This document shows positions 46,075 to 53,801 of a stretch of 64,000 nucleotides of DNA, in pieces. The position numbers and the translations under genes were made by a program. The stretch covers positions 1 through 64,000 of the forward strand of contig JAZQCT010000014.1 of NCBI GenBank assembly GCA_045546475.1. The letters are read 5' to 3'. The notes beneath the pieces are model-generated. The model was given only the letters and a program-made list of their open reading frames with translations. It had not been told where the DNA came from and did no database searches. Origin of the DNA: UBA3855 sp045546475 (lineage in GTDB: Bacteria; Bacillota; Clostridia; Oscillospirales; Ruminococcaceae). Positions within the stretch are counted from its first letter, which is position 1. Each line of letters opens with the position of its first letter.

Positions 46075-47505
46075 TCATGCCTCCACCGGCGCGAAACGAA
46101 TGCGGATATTCGGCATCTTTTCGATCGTTGTATAGGAGTTGAACAGACCGTCTTCTACGGAAAGATCATTTTCGCCGCTTGCAGGCGGTGCGAAGATTTT
46201 CAGGGTCATGTCACACGCACCGTTCAGGGGCTTCTGGTAGAATGCGGACATCAGGTCAATGGTCTTTGCCTTGGGAGAGCGATAGAACCAATAGCCGTTG
46301 ATTTCCAGCATATAGTTGCCCTCGTCCTCGAATGTCACTTCGCAGAATGTCGGGTTGCCCTCGAAATGCAGCGGGATCGCCAGACCCTCGGCATCTTCGG
46401 AATTGCCCCAGCGCAGGGTCACGGGCAGCTGCACTTCATCGCCCTGTGTCATCTTCGGGAGGAAGCGTTCGGAATGGATCAGCTTCTTGTAGGTTTCCAT
46501 AACGGGCTGTGCGATGCCGACATCGGGGTTGTTGGGATCCTCGATCTCCAGACCGAGTCTGCCTCTGTCACGGAACTGATAGAATGTAAAGCCGGTGAAC
46601 CAGTCCGCATTTTCCTCCTCCAGAATATCGCAGAACTCCTGCACCATTGCCGCCTGATCATAAGCACCGGTCACGTCGCCGTCGGCGTTGAACTCGGACA
46701 TGATCATGGGCTTTGCTTCGCCGCCGTTGAGGTAGCAGTAACGCTCATAGCTTGCCTTGGTCATATCGTACACATCGCGCACCTTGCTGCGGCTGTGGCT
46801 GTTTCCGCCGGGTTCAGCGACATCATAGGGCCAGCCCCAGTGCAGAGCCATGTACTTATCCACGGACCAGATGTCCGCTGCCGGAATGGTCTGTGCAAAT
46901 TCGGCTTCCTTTTCCATTTCCTCCTTGCCCAGATGCTCAATACCGCCGATGCAGATGATGGTCTGGACATTGGGTGCATTCTCCTTGATGATGCGGGATG
47001 CACGCACGAAGAAATCAGCGACCTCCTGATAGGTGCATCTTCTGTTGAAGGAGAACCAGTTGCCGGTTGCTTCATGGTTGATGCGCAGGAGGACTCTGCC
47101 GAACGGGCGGAGATCCTGACCAATGGCAGCGAGGTGTTCATCGGATACATGCGGATCAATGGTCAGCGTCAGGGTGACATCCTGACCGTGCGCACGGATC
47201 TCACGCATATAGTTGAACGGTTCATCCTGCGTGTTTCCGCCGAGACCTCCCTTGTAGGTGAAATAATCGTCATAGGGATAGTCCCATGCAAAGCTGACAT
47301 CGGGGTTTGCATGGACGACGCTTGCACGTCCCGGAAAGCCCTCATCGAGGGGGTAATAGCAGTACATCAGGCTGATGCTTCTGTGGGGTCTGCCGAGGGT
47401 GTGCAGGATATAATCCTGGTTGACATATTCGCCGCGTTCGCTGCCGTCGCCGAGGTCAACAGCGCACTTTGCTTTCCCCATGTGGATGCTGTATACTTGT
47501 TCCAT
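46075..47505 (-). CDS. Cytosolic GH26-like (clan GH-A) glycosidase
   Basis: This 476-residue protein lacks a signal peptide and dockerin. A TIM-barrel glycosidase pattern is visible: LLRINHEATGNWFSF (His-Glu; probable acid/base Glu near 145), WSVDKYMALHWGWPYD, and MIMSEFNADGD (probable nucleophile Glu near 275), which recalls GH26 mannanases. A beta-sandwich-like C-terminal part (about 350-476) follows. The substrate may be an imported manno-oligosaccharide, but this is inference. AAGGA ten bases before the ATG at 47505 decides the start. It is monocistronic, with a perfect promoter. Confidence 0.7.
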   Translation of the reverse strand: MEQVYSIHMGKAKCAVDLGDGSERGEYVNQDYILHTLGRPHRSISLMYCYYPLDEGFPGRASVVHANPDVSFAWDYPYDDYFTYKGGLGGNTQDEPFNYMREIRAHGQDVTLTLTIDPHVSDEHLAAIGQDLRPFGRVLLRINHEATGNWFSFNRRCTYQEVADFFVRASRIIKENAPNVQTIICIGGIEHLGKEEMEKEAEFAQTIPAADIWSVDKYMALHWGWPYDVAEPGGNSHSRSKVRDVYDMTKASYERYCYLNGGEAKPMIMSEFNADGDVTGAYDQAAMVQEFCDILEEENADWFTGFTFYQFRDRGRLGLEIEDPNNPDVGIAQPVMETYKKLIHSERFLPKMTQGDEVQLPVTLRWGNSEDAEGLAIPLHFEGNPTFCEVTFEDEGNYMLEINGYWFYRSPKAKTIDLMSAFYQKPLNGACDMTLKIFAPPASGENDLSVEDGLFNSYTTIEKMPNIRIRFAPVEA

Positions 47506-47557
47506 TCTACTCATTTCCTTATCTTTTATTTATGTGCTGCACGGCACATACAATATC

Positions 47558-47586
47558 ATTATACTGAAATTCCGGGATGATGTCAA
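47558..47586 (-). promoter_or_regulatory. Consensus promoter of the GH26-like gene
   Basis: TTGACA (47586-47581), 17 bases, TATAAT (47563-47558). Confidence 0.85.
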
Positions 47587-47653
47587 TAGAAAAAACGGAA
47601 TATTTCACGGCAATTTCGGAACTTTCTGTGAAATGATTTGCTTTGCGGAAAAA

Positions 47654-47679
47654 TCCCCCCGAACCAGCGTCCGGGGGGA
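47654..47679 (-). terminator. Terminator of the dockerin/protease operon
   Basis: Stem TCCCCCCG/CGGGGGGA, loop of about ten bases, followed on the minus strand by TTTTT. Confidence 0.8.
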
Positions 47680-47735
47680 AACATCCCAAATTCACACAAA
47701 TTTAAAAAGGAACATCGTAATGAGAAAAATGCAGG

Positions 47736-48692
47736 TTATCTGCGGAGGATGTCCACCCAGCTTACCTCATTGCCGGAGCCGTTGGCGGCGGCGTAGGCGA
47801 GAACAGCGGCAGCGTCCTCAGCGTTGACAGTACCGTCGGAGTTCACGTCGTTGGCGGAGGTTGCCTTGATGTCCGCGCCGGTGCCGATCTGTGCGGCGAG
47901 GGTCAGCATACCAGCCGCGTCCTCGGCGGTGACGTTACCGTCGGAGTTGTTGTCGCCGGCGGATGTCCAGACGGAGGTGGCGATATAATTACCATTATCT
48001 GCGCTGCCAGATTCAAGTCCGATTATTTCGGGTGAAAAGTATCTTAAAGTATCCCTATATTTTTCCATCATAGAATCAGCAAATTCAACAAACATCAGAT
48101 ATTGCTCATAATCAGTATACTGTTCCCTCAGTCCCATTACTGTTTCATCGGGTATCTTGGCAGTATATGTTCCATTAGAACCATAAACAGTAAATTCTTT
48201 CAGTTCCGGATACACTGTTTCATTCACATCGTCATCGGGATTCAGTGTGGCAAAAGCATACCCATACATAAGCTCAACTTGTTGATATGTTACCTCATCT
48301 ACGATGTGTACATCAGTGACGTAGTCAAGCTCCGTCATAATTTCGCGTCCAAGCTTGGTCAATGCATCTGTATCTGAATACTGTGTGCAAAACATAAAGG
48401 CTGTACCGTCCGGAGTGATGTTTGTGATAACTTTCCCCCAACAGTAGTCTCTTGCAAATTCCTCGTATGTTTCAAGAGAATGAAAATCTTCAAAGCCGCT
48501 TGCAACTTCCTCTGTCAGCTCAGTTCCGTCTGTTTCAATCATAACTCCACAAAATCTTTTGGTACTTTTGTCTACAATTGAACCTTCTACAAAACCTTCT
48601 TCATTTCCAACAATCACTGCGGATACAGGTGCTGAAACTATGGCAGACATGCAACAGAGAGCGGTCAAAAGTGCAAATATTCTTTTTTTCAT
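47736..48692 (-). CDS. Secreted protein with C-terminal dockerin (318 aa)
   Basis: A signal peptide (about 1-25) is followed by an unrecognised domain (about 30-235; aromatic and acidic, with Cys at FCGVM and FMFCTQ). A dockerin ends the protein (about 245-305), with two Ca-binding repeats GDNNSDGNVTAEDAAG and DVNSDGTVNAEDAAA. The repeats differ in specificity positions from the ILDVLTLNKN dockerins of the GH9 enzymes, so it probably binds another cohesin. It is third in the operon after a stand-alone dockerin and a trypsin-like protease. It may be the protease's substrate, propeptide-like inhibitor or partner; nothing decides this. Confidence 0.75.
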   Translation of the reverse strand: MKKRIFALLTALCCMSAIVSAPVSAVIVGNEEGFVEGSIVDKSTKRFCGVMIETDGTELTEEVASGFEDFHSLETYEEFARDYCWGKVITNITPDGTAFMFCTQYSDTDALTKLGREIMTELDYVTDVHIVDEVTYQQVELMYGYAFATLNPDDDVNETVYPELKEFTVYGSNGTYTAKIPDETVMGLREQYTDYEQYLMFVEFADSMMEKYRDTLRYFSPEIIGLESGSADNGNYIATSVWTSAGDNNSDGNVTAEDAAGMLTLAAQIGTGADIKATSANDVNSDGTVNAEDAAAVLAYAAANGSGNEVSWVDILRR

Positions 48693-48702
48693 AATAACCT
48701 CC

Positions 48703-49668
48703 TTAATAAGAAATGTTCGGGTTATTCTTGTAGAATTGAATCTTGTAGGGGGTCATGGCAGAACCATAATTGTGGTCATAAACCCTAACATTGCCTTCCC
48801 AATGATAAGCCCCACCTTTATGAACAGCGATTGCAGTGTATATCGTATTTGTTGTAGAATTTGAAGTATATTGGTAAGCAATATATACCGGACCGCCACT
48901 GTTACCGCCTACAGTATCACAGGTATAATACAACTCTTCCTGTGTAGATGTCTTATCTGGATGTTCTTTTCCTTTGCTTGTATACACCTGAAGAAGAACA
49001 TTAGCAGGTGTATCATCATTATCATCAGGATCATCATCAGGAATTGATTGCGGAATGCCAGTTACGAATAAATCACGGGACGCAAATGTAGATTCATTCA
49101 CATTGTAAGGAACACCTAAATTGAAATGTGTATACCCACTTAAATCTTCTGCAACAGTAATCAAAGCATAGTCGTTTTTTATCGCATTTGTGCTAATATA
49201 CTGATTAGGAACATGAAATTCAATCGGAGTTAACGGAATACCGGATGATGGATTTCCAGAATCGTTATAAAGAAACACATTAATATCGTAACAAAAATAA
49301 TCATAATCAGCATACTTTTCTTTGATAGCAGGGGTCGGTGAATGTATGGCATTAACACAATGAGCAGCAGTGGCAATTGTGTGATCATCAACAATGAATC
49401 CCGTTCCTCCACAGGAAAGATAAACTATACCACTATTTCCGTCTCTTACTCTATCATCAGTATCAATCAGCGCACGAGATTGTACCGATGAATTAACATC
49501 AATTGAAAGGGGATATTCAAGTGTAGTATTTTCACTCACATCATATTTCGTATAATACTTCGTAATCACAGTCGTATCTTCAGCAACAGCTTTGATACTT
49601 CCAGCAGGGGAAACGAGCATTGCCAGCATTGTTGCTGCGGAGACCATTTTACAGATAGAAAATTTCAT
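48703..49668 (-). CDS. Secreted trypsin-like serine protease (S1B / V8 type)
   Basis: This 321-residue protein has a signal peptide (about 1-28), a short propeptide-like stretch, and a chymotrypsin-fold domain with the triad His in TAAHC (near 98), Asp in NDYALI (near 168) and Ser in TVGGNSGGPV (near 255). The sequence around the triad resembles glutamyl endopeptidases. It has no dockerin itself, but a dockerin-only gene lies 15 bases upstream. The AAAAAGGAG site fixes the start. Base composition is visibly AT-richer than flanking genes. Confidence 0.9.
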   Translation of the reverse strand: MKFSICKMVSAATMLAMLVSPAGSIKAVAEDTTVITKYYTKYDVSENTTLEYPLSIDVNSSVQSRALIDTDDRVRDGNSGIVYLSCGGTGFIVDDHTIATAAHCVNAIHSPTPAIKEKYADYDYFCYDINVFLYNDSGNPSSGIPLTPIEFHVPNQYISTNAIKNDYALITVAEDLSGYTHFNLGVPYNVNESTFASRDLFVTGIPQSIPDDDPDDNDDTPANVLLQVYTSKGKEHPDKTSTQEELYYTCDTVGGNSGGPVYIAYQYTSNSTTNTIYTAIAVHKGGAYHWEGNVRVYDHNYGSAMTPYKIQFYKNNPNISY

Positions 49669-49683
49669 AGCACTTTCTCCTTT

Positions 49684-49989
49684 TTAATCAGCAGTTACGT
49701 CCAGATAGGTAAAGATCTGTGTATTCCCAATGGTGTATGCAAGCAAACACTGTGAATCCATCGCATCAACAATACAGTTCCCATTTACATCCAAAATAGA
49801 AGGGTCGGACACATAGTACACGCCCATCAGGTACTGGTTGAGCGTCAGTACATCCATCATGTCAACGCTTCCACTGTTGTTGATGTCGTAGTCAAAAGTG
49901 TTGGTTGCTGACACGTTCATGGTTGCTGCCGATCCGCAGAGCATCGCCGCCGCAGACGCGATCGCCAGCATTTTCTTCATTTTGTTCAT
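49684..49989 (-). CDS. Stand-alone secreted dockerin (101 aa)
   Basis: Only a signal peptide (about 1-29) and a dockerin (about 33-95) are present. The Ca-binding repeats are DINNSGSVDMMDVLTLNQYL and DVNGNCIVDAMDSQCLL. There is no catalytic or binding domain. It is first in a three-gene operon with the protease and a dockerin protein, behind a consensus promoter. A free dockerin could occupy cohesins, act as an adaptor or be a remnant of a split enzyme. The two Cys in the second half (NGNC, SQC) are unusual and might form a disulfide. Confidence 0.85.
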   Translation of the reverse strand: MNKMKKMLAIASAAAMLCGSAATMNVSATNTFDYDINNSGSVDMMDVLTLNQYLMGVYYVSDPSILDVNGNCIVDAMDSQCLLAYTIGNTQIFTYLDVTAD

Positions 49990-50450
49990 TTTGGTTTCCT
50001 CCTTCTACTAATGAGTTATTTGGATATTAAGGGTAAAGAAGAACGAATGAGCGCACAATAAACGCTCCTATACTAATGCGTAGTTTTACATTCAATCTTC
50101 TTTAATCCAATTATAGCACATCCCCCATGTTTTGTCAAGTCTTTTTTCAAAATTTTCACGATAAAAATCAACAAAATAAGATAATCATTTTTATGCAGTT
50201 TTACATTTCACTTTATCAAAATTCCGGGAGTCCGGCACACTCACCCTAATAAATACAGCGAGCGCGGAAAAAGTGACAAGTTTTTTGAACTTTCTCCGTT
50301 TTGCACAAAAGAATCTTTCTGTATTGGTCAGTTTTCACAAAGGATAGGATACGGTTCCGGACGTTGTGCCGTTCTCATTACTATAAGACACAAAAAATCG
50401 GGTTTTGTGAGATGTTTTCAGACAAGTTCTACGTTTTGCACAAAAAAAGA
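49990..50450. other. Regulatory region upstream of the dockerin/protease operon
   Basis: About 460 bases without a gene, AT-rich. It holds the operon promoter (50110-50138) and two copies of CGTTTTGCACAAAA (50297-50310 and 50432-50445), the motif also found three times before GH9-1. Confidence 0.6.
50110..50138 (-). promoter_or_regulatory. Consensus promoter of the dockerin/protease operon
   Basis: TTGACA (50138-50133), 17 bases, TATAAT (50115-50110), about 120 bases before the first start codon. Confidence 0.85.
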
Positions 50451-50452
50451 AA

Positions 50453-50484
50453 GTCCCCTTATGTACAGTATACATAAGGGGGAC
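50453..50484 (-). terminator. glnN terminator
   Basis: A 13-bp stem (GTCCCCTTATGTA with its complement, one bulged G) is followed on the minus strand by TTTCTTTTTTTG, nine bases past the stop. Confidence 0.85.
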
Positions 50485-50493
50485 AATAGCCGA

Positions 50494-52593
50494 TCACACA
50501 TTAAACAACAGATCCGTATAGGACGGCATGGGCCAATCCTTTGCAGGGATGATGGTTTCGAGGGTATCCACAGCCTTGCGGAGATCGCGCATCACAGTGA
50601 AAATATCGCTGCGGCAGAATTTCGCGGCTGCTTCCACGTTCTCGATTGCCTGTGCAGCAGAAAGCTTGACTTCCAGCAGGTCGGCATATTCATGCACGCT
50701 TGTGTTCAATGCGGAAAGACGGGCGGCAATGCCCAACTCCAGTGCATGATCCAGACCCAGTGCCTTCTTCGACAGAGCCGTATCGCAGACTTCCTTTGTA
50801 TAGCGCATCACCGCCGGCATGATCTGCTTTCTTGCCATATCCAGCATCGTCAGTGCTTCGATGGTCAGAACCTTTGTGTAGTTCTCCAGCAGGATCTCTG
50901 TTCTGGACTCGATCTCCACGCGGCTGTAGACCTTGAAACGCTCGAATACGGAAACGTATTCTTCCTTTGTGTACAGCGGTACACAGTCCACAGTGGAAAC
51001 GAGGTTCGGCAGACCGCGCTTTTCGGCTTCCTCGATCCACTCGTCGGAATAACCGTTGCCGTTGAAGATGATCTGCTTGTGCTCGCGGATGGTGCGCACA
51101 AGGAGCTGTTTCAATGCCTTGTCGAAATCCTCCGCCTGCTCCAGCTCATCCGCAAACTGACGCAGCTCCTCGGCTACGATGGTATTCAGGATGGTGTTGG
51201 TGCAGGAAATGGAATCCGCAGAGCCGAGCATTCTGAACTCGAACTTGTTGCCGGTGAAGGCAAACGGAGAGGTACGGTTTCTGTCGGTGGTATCCTTCTT
51301 GAAATTCGGCAGTGCGTCAACGCCGATGTCAAATTCCGCGGTATTGGAAACATAGGGCTTGCCGCTTTCGAGAGCCTCGATGACTGCCTCCAGCTCGCTG
51401 CCGATGAATACGGAGATAATGGCGGGCGGTGCTTCGTTGCCGCCGAGACGGTGGTCATTGCCGGCGGATGCGGCGGACAGGCGCAGCAGCGGTGCATATT
51501 CATGCACGCCCTTGAGGATGGCGCAGAGGAAGGTCAGGAACTGCATGTTGTCCTGCGGGGTCGCGCCCGGATCGAGGAGGTTCTGACCGTCATTGGAGGT
51601 CAGCGACCAGTTGTTATGCTTACCGGAGCCGTTGATACCCTCGAACGGCTTTTCGTGCAGCAGGCAGATCAGACCGTGCTTGCGGGCAATCTTCTTCATC
51701 AGCTCCATGGTCAGCTGGTTGTGATCGGCGGCAATATTGGAGGTCGTGAACACCGGTGCCAGCTCATGCTGTGCAGGTGCTGCCTCATTGTGCTTGGTCT
51801 TGGAGTAGACACCGAGCTTCCACAGCTCATGGTCAAGCTCCTTCATGTAATCGGAAACACGCTGCTTGATGTTGCCGAAGTAGTGATCCTCCAGCTCCTG
51901 ACCCTTGGGGGGCTTTGCGCCGAAGAGGGTCCTGCCGGTGATGATGAGATCCTCGCGCTTGTCATAGTCCGCCTTGTCAACGAGGAAGTATTCCTGCTCC
52001 GCACCGACGGTACACATAACATGGGTCGCGCGGTCATTGCCGAACAGACGCAGGATACGCAGAGCCTGCTCGCTGACAACATTCATCGAACGCAGGAGGG
52101 GGGTCTTCTTGTCGAGGATCTCGCCCGTGTAGGAGCAGAATGCGGTGGGGATGTAGAGGGAATCGTCCTTGATGAAGGCATCGGAGGTCGGATCCCATGC
52201 CGTATAGCCGCGTGCCTCAAAGGTAGCACGGAGACCGCCGGACGGGAAAGAGGATGCATCCGGCTCGCCCTTCACCAGCTCCTTGCCGGAAAATTCCAGC
52301 AGGATCCTGCCGTGTGCGGAGGGGGAAAGGAATGCGTCATGCTTTTCCGCTGTGACACCGGTCATGGGCTGGAACCAGTGGGTATAATGGGTCGCGCCAT
52401 GCTCCACCGCCCAGTCCTTCATGGCATTGGCGACCACATCGGCAACCGCAGGATCAAGAGCAATGCCGAACTGCTTGGTGCGCTGGACAGCTTTATAGAT
52501 GTTCTTGGGGAGTCTGTCACGCATCACGGTATCGCTGAATACGTTGCAGCCGAAATATTCAGGCACATTGGAAAAACTTGTGGATTCTGACAT
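50494..52593 (-). CDS. glnN: Glutamine synthetase type III (GlnN)
   Basis: This 699-residue ammonia-assimilating enzyme is of the large GSIII class. It shows VGAEQEYFLVDK, PAQHELAPVFTTSNIAADHNQL, GINGSGKHNNWSL and NRTSPFAFTGNKFEFRMLGS. GSIII forms double-ring dodecamers and is common in rumen Ruminococcus and Bacteroides. AAAGGAGG supports 52593. A terminator-like hairpin fills its leader, suggesting attenuation by nitrogen signals. Confidence 0.97.
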   Translation of the reverse strand: MSESTSFSNVPEYFGCNVFSDTVMRDRLPKNIYKAVQRTKQFGIALDPAVADVVANAMKDWAVEHGATHYTHWFQPMTGVTAEKHDAFLSPSAHGRILLEFSGKELVKGEPDASSFPSGGLRATFEARGYTAWDPTSDAFIKDDSLYIPTAFCSYTGEILDKKTPLLRSMNVVSEQALRILRLFGNDRATHVMCTVGAEQEYFLVDKADYDKREDLIITGRTLFGAKPPKGQELEDHYFGNIKQRVSDYMKELDHELWKLGVYSKTKHNEAAPAQHELAPVFTTSNIAADHNQLTMELMKKIARKHGLICLLHEKPFEGINGSGKHNNWSLTSNDGQNLLDPGATPQDNMQFLTFLCAILKGVHEYAPLLRLSAASAGNDHRLGGNEAPPAIISVFIGSELEAVIEALESGKPYVSNTAEFDIGVDALPNFKKDTTDRNRTSPFAFTGNKFEFRMLGSADSISCTNTILNTIVAEELRQFADELEQAEDFDKALKQLLVRTIREHKQIIFNGNGYSDEWIEEAEKRGLPNLVSTVDCVPLYTKEEYVSVFERFKVYSRVEIESRTEILLENYTKVLTIEALTMLDMARKQIMPAVMRYTKEVCDTALSKKALGLDHALELGIAARLSALNTSVHEYADLLEVKLSAAQAIENVEAAAKFCRSDIFTVMRDLRKAVDTLETIIPAKDWPMPSYTDLLFNV

Positions 52594-52611
52594 AGAATTG
52601 CCTCCTTTAAT

Positions 52612-52663
52612 AAAAATAGCGTTCCGAATCAGAATGCTTTGCACATCAGAATCGAAACGCTAT
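52612..52663 (-). promoter_or_regulatory. Terminator-like hairpin in the glnN leader
   Basis: On the minus strand ATAGCGTTTCGATTCTG pairs, with a few mismatches, with CTGATTCGGAACGCTAT, followed by TTTTTATT and then the ribosome binding site. It takes up most of a leader of about 85 bases. ANTAR antiterminators control some Clostridia glnN leaders; no clear hexaloop pair is visible here. Confidence 0.5.
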
Positions 52664-52688
52664 AGTTTCTTGTATTACGTCCTGTTTA

Positions 52689-52717
52689 ATCATACACCAA
52701 TTTCAGTGCTTTGTCAA
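52689..52717 (-). promoter_or_regulatory. Promoter of glnN
   Basis: TTGACA (52717-52712), 17 bases, TATGAT (52694-52689). Confidence 0.75.
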
Positions 52718-52880
52718 GGGATTTTGCCAAATTTGGCAGTTTGATTGAAATTCAGCCCATAGTGCAGAGGGGCTTTGGCAAAAAAAACAGCACGGCGGCA
52801 GCTTGCCGGACTGCGGACGGGTCTCCGGGGAAACACGTCCCGGCGGCAGGCGGTTTTCATGTAAATTTTGCGGAAATCCC
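52718..52880. other. Region between divergent glnN and greA promoters
   Basis: About 160 bases, GC-rich in the middle, with a small CGGCGG-type stretch. No gene or recognisable site seen. Confidence 0.4.
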
Positions 52881-52909
52881 TTGACAATTCCACCGAAATG
52901 TACTATAAT
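52881..52909 (+). promoter_or_regulatory. Consensus promoter of greA
   Basis: TTGACA (52881-52886), 17 bases, TATAAT (52904-52909). Confidence 0.85.
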
Positions 52910-53002
52910 AATATGGATAGTGAAACAGCACCGGTATTCCGGGGCTTGTTTTTCGTATGTGGCACTGCCGCAAAGACGCGGGCAGTAGAGAGGAGCATAA
53001 GC

Positions 53003-53473
53003 ATGGCAAAGATCCAGATGTCCCGTGAGGGTTATGAGAAGCTGCAGCAGGAACTGACGGAGATGATCACCGTCAAGCGTCAGGAGGTTGCACAGAAACT
53101 GAAGGAAGCGCGTTCCTACGGCGACCTGTCCGAGAACGCTGAGTATGACGAGGCAAAAAATGAGCAGGCGATCCTGGAAGGCAGAATCGCGGAACTGCAG
53201 GCAATGGTGGACAATGCCGAGGTCGTAGAGGATGACAATATCTCTGTTGACGAGATCGGTATCGGTTCCGTCATCACCATCAAGAGACTCGACAATGGCA
53301 AGATCGAGGAGCTGAAGATCGTCGGCACGACCGAAGCCAACTTCAAGGAGCACAAGATCTCCGATGATTCCCCCATCGGAAAGGGTGCGATGAAGAAGCG
53401 CGTAGGTGATGTATTCATCGTAGACGCACCGGCTGGCGAGCTGCGTTTTGAGGTGCTGAATATTTCCAAGTAA
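53003..53473 (+). CDS. greA: Transcription elongation factor GreA
   Basis: This 156-residue factor rescues backtracked RNA polymerase by stimulating RNA cleavage. The N-terminal coiled coil carries the catalytic acidic tip in ARSYGDLSENAEYDEAK (about 37-53; the DLSENAEY pair of acidic residues), and the C-terminal FKBP-like domain ends GELRFEVLNIS. AGAGGAG lies eight bases before 53003. The longer frame covers the promoter and was rejected. Confidence 0.96.
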   Translation: MAKIQMSREGYEKLQQELTEMITVKRQEVAQKLKEARSYGDLSENAEYDEAKNEQAILEGRIAELQAMVDNAEVVEDDNISVDEIGIGSVITIKRLDNGKIEELKIVGTTEANFKEHKISDDSPIGKGAMKKRVGDVFIVDAPAGELRFEVLNISK

Positions 53474-53504
53474 AATGTTGATCCGGTAATTATAGGGCGA
53501 TAAT

Positions 53505-53720
53505 CGTTTTAAAAGGCAACAGCCTTTGGCGAGTGGAGGGTGACTCCCCATGGGGTGGGGAGGCGGCACGAAGTGCCAGAGAGGACGGCACCTGTAAGGT
53601 GCGCAGCACCCTCCATATATAACCCCTCCCCTTGGAGAGGGGTTGGGGCTGCTCCCCACGGGGTGGGGAGACGGCACGAAGTGACAGAGAGGACGGCACC
53701 GGTGAGGTGGGGGCAGTTTT
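53505..53720. repeat. Composite GC-rich repeat (family A, two tandem sub-copies)
   Basis: Segments starting CTCCCCATGGGGTGGGGAGG (about 53545) and CTCCCCACGGGGTGGGGAGA (about 53653) are near-identical for about 58 bases and flank an AACCCCTCCCC-type hairpin. In inverse orientation the end matches the CCAAAGGC..GCCTTTTG module of other copies. It lies between greA and lysS. Confidence 0.65.
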
Positions 53721-53801
53721 GAAGTGCTGGCCCCAGAAAAGTATCTATATTTGATTGCCGGAGTAATGAAAACAAATAAAATAAGAATAAGGGTGAAAGA
53801 T

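Noticed and set aside
48703..49668. Recent phage or plasmid island around the protease
   Set aside because: Only AT-richness supports it. There is no integrase, phage gene, attachment site or tRNA border nearby.
53474..53801. T-box leader for lysS
   Set aside because: No specifier loop or T-box sequence is visible; the region is repeat DNA.
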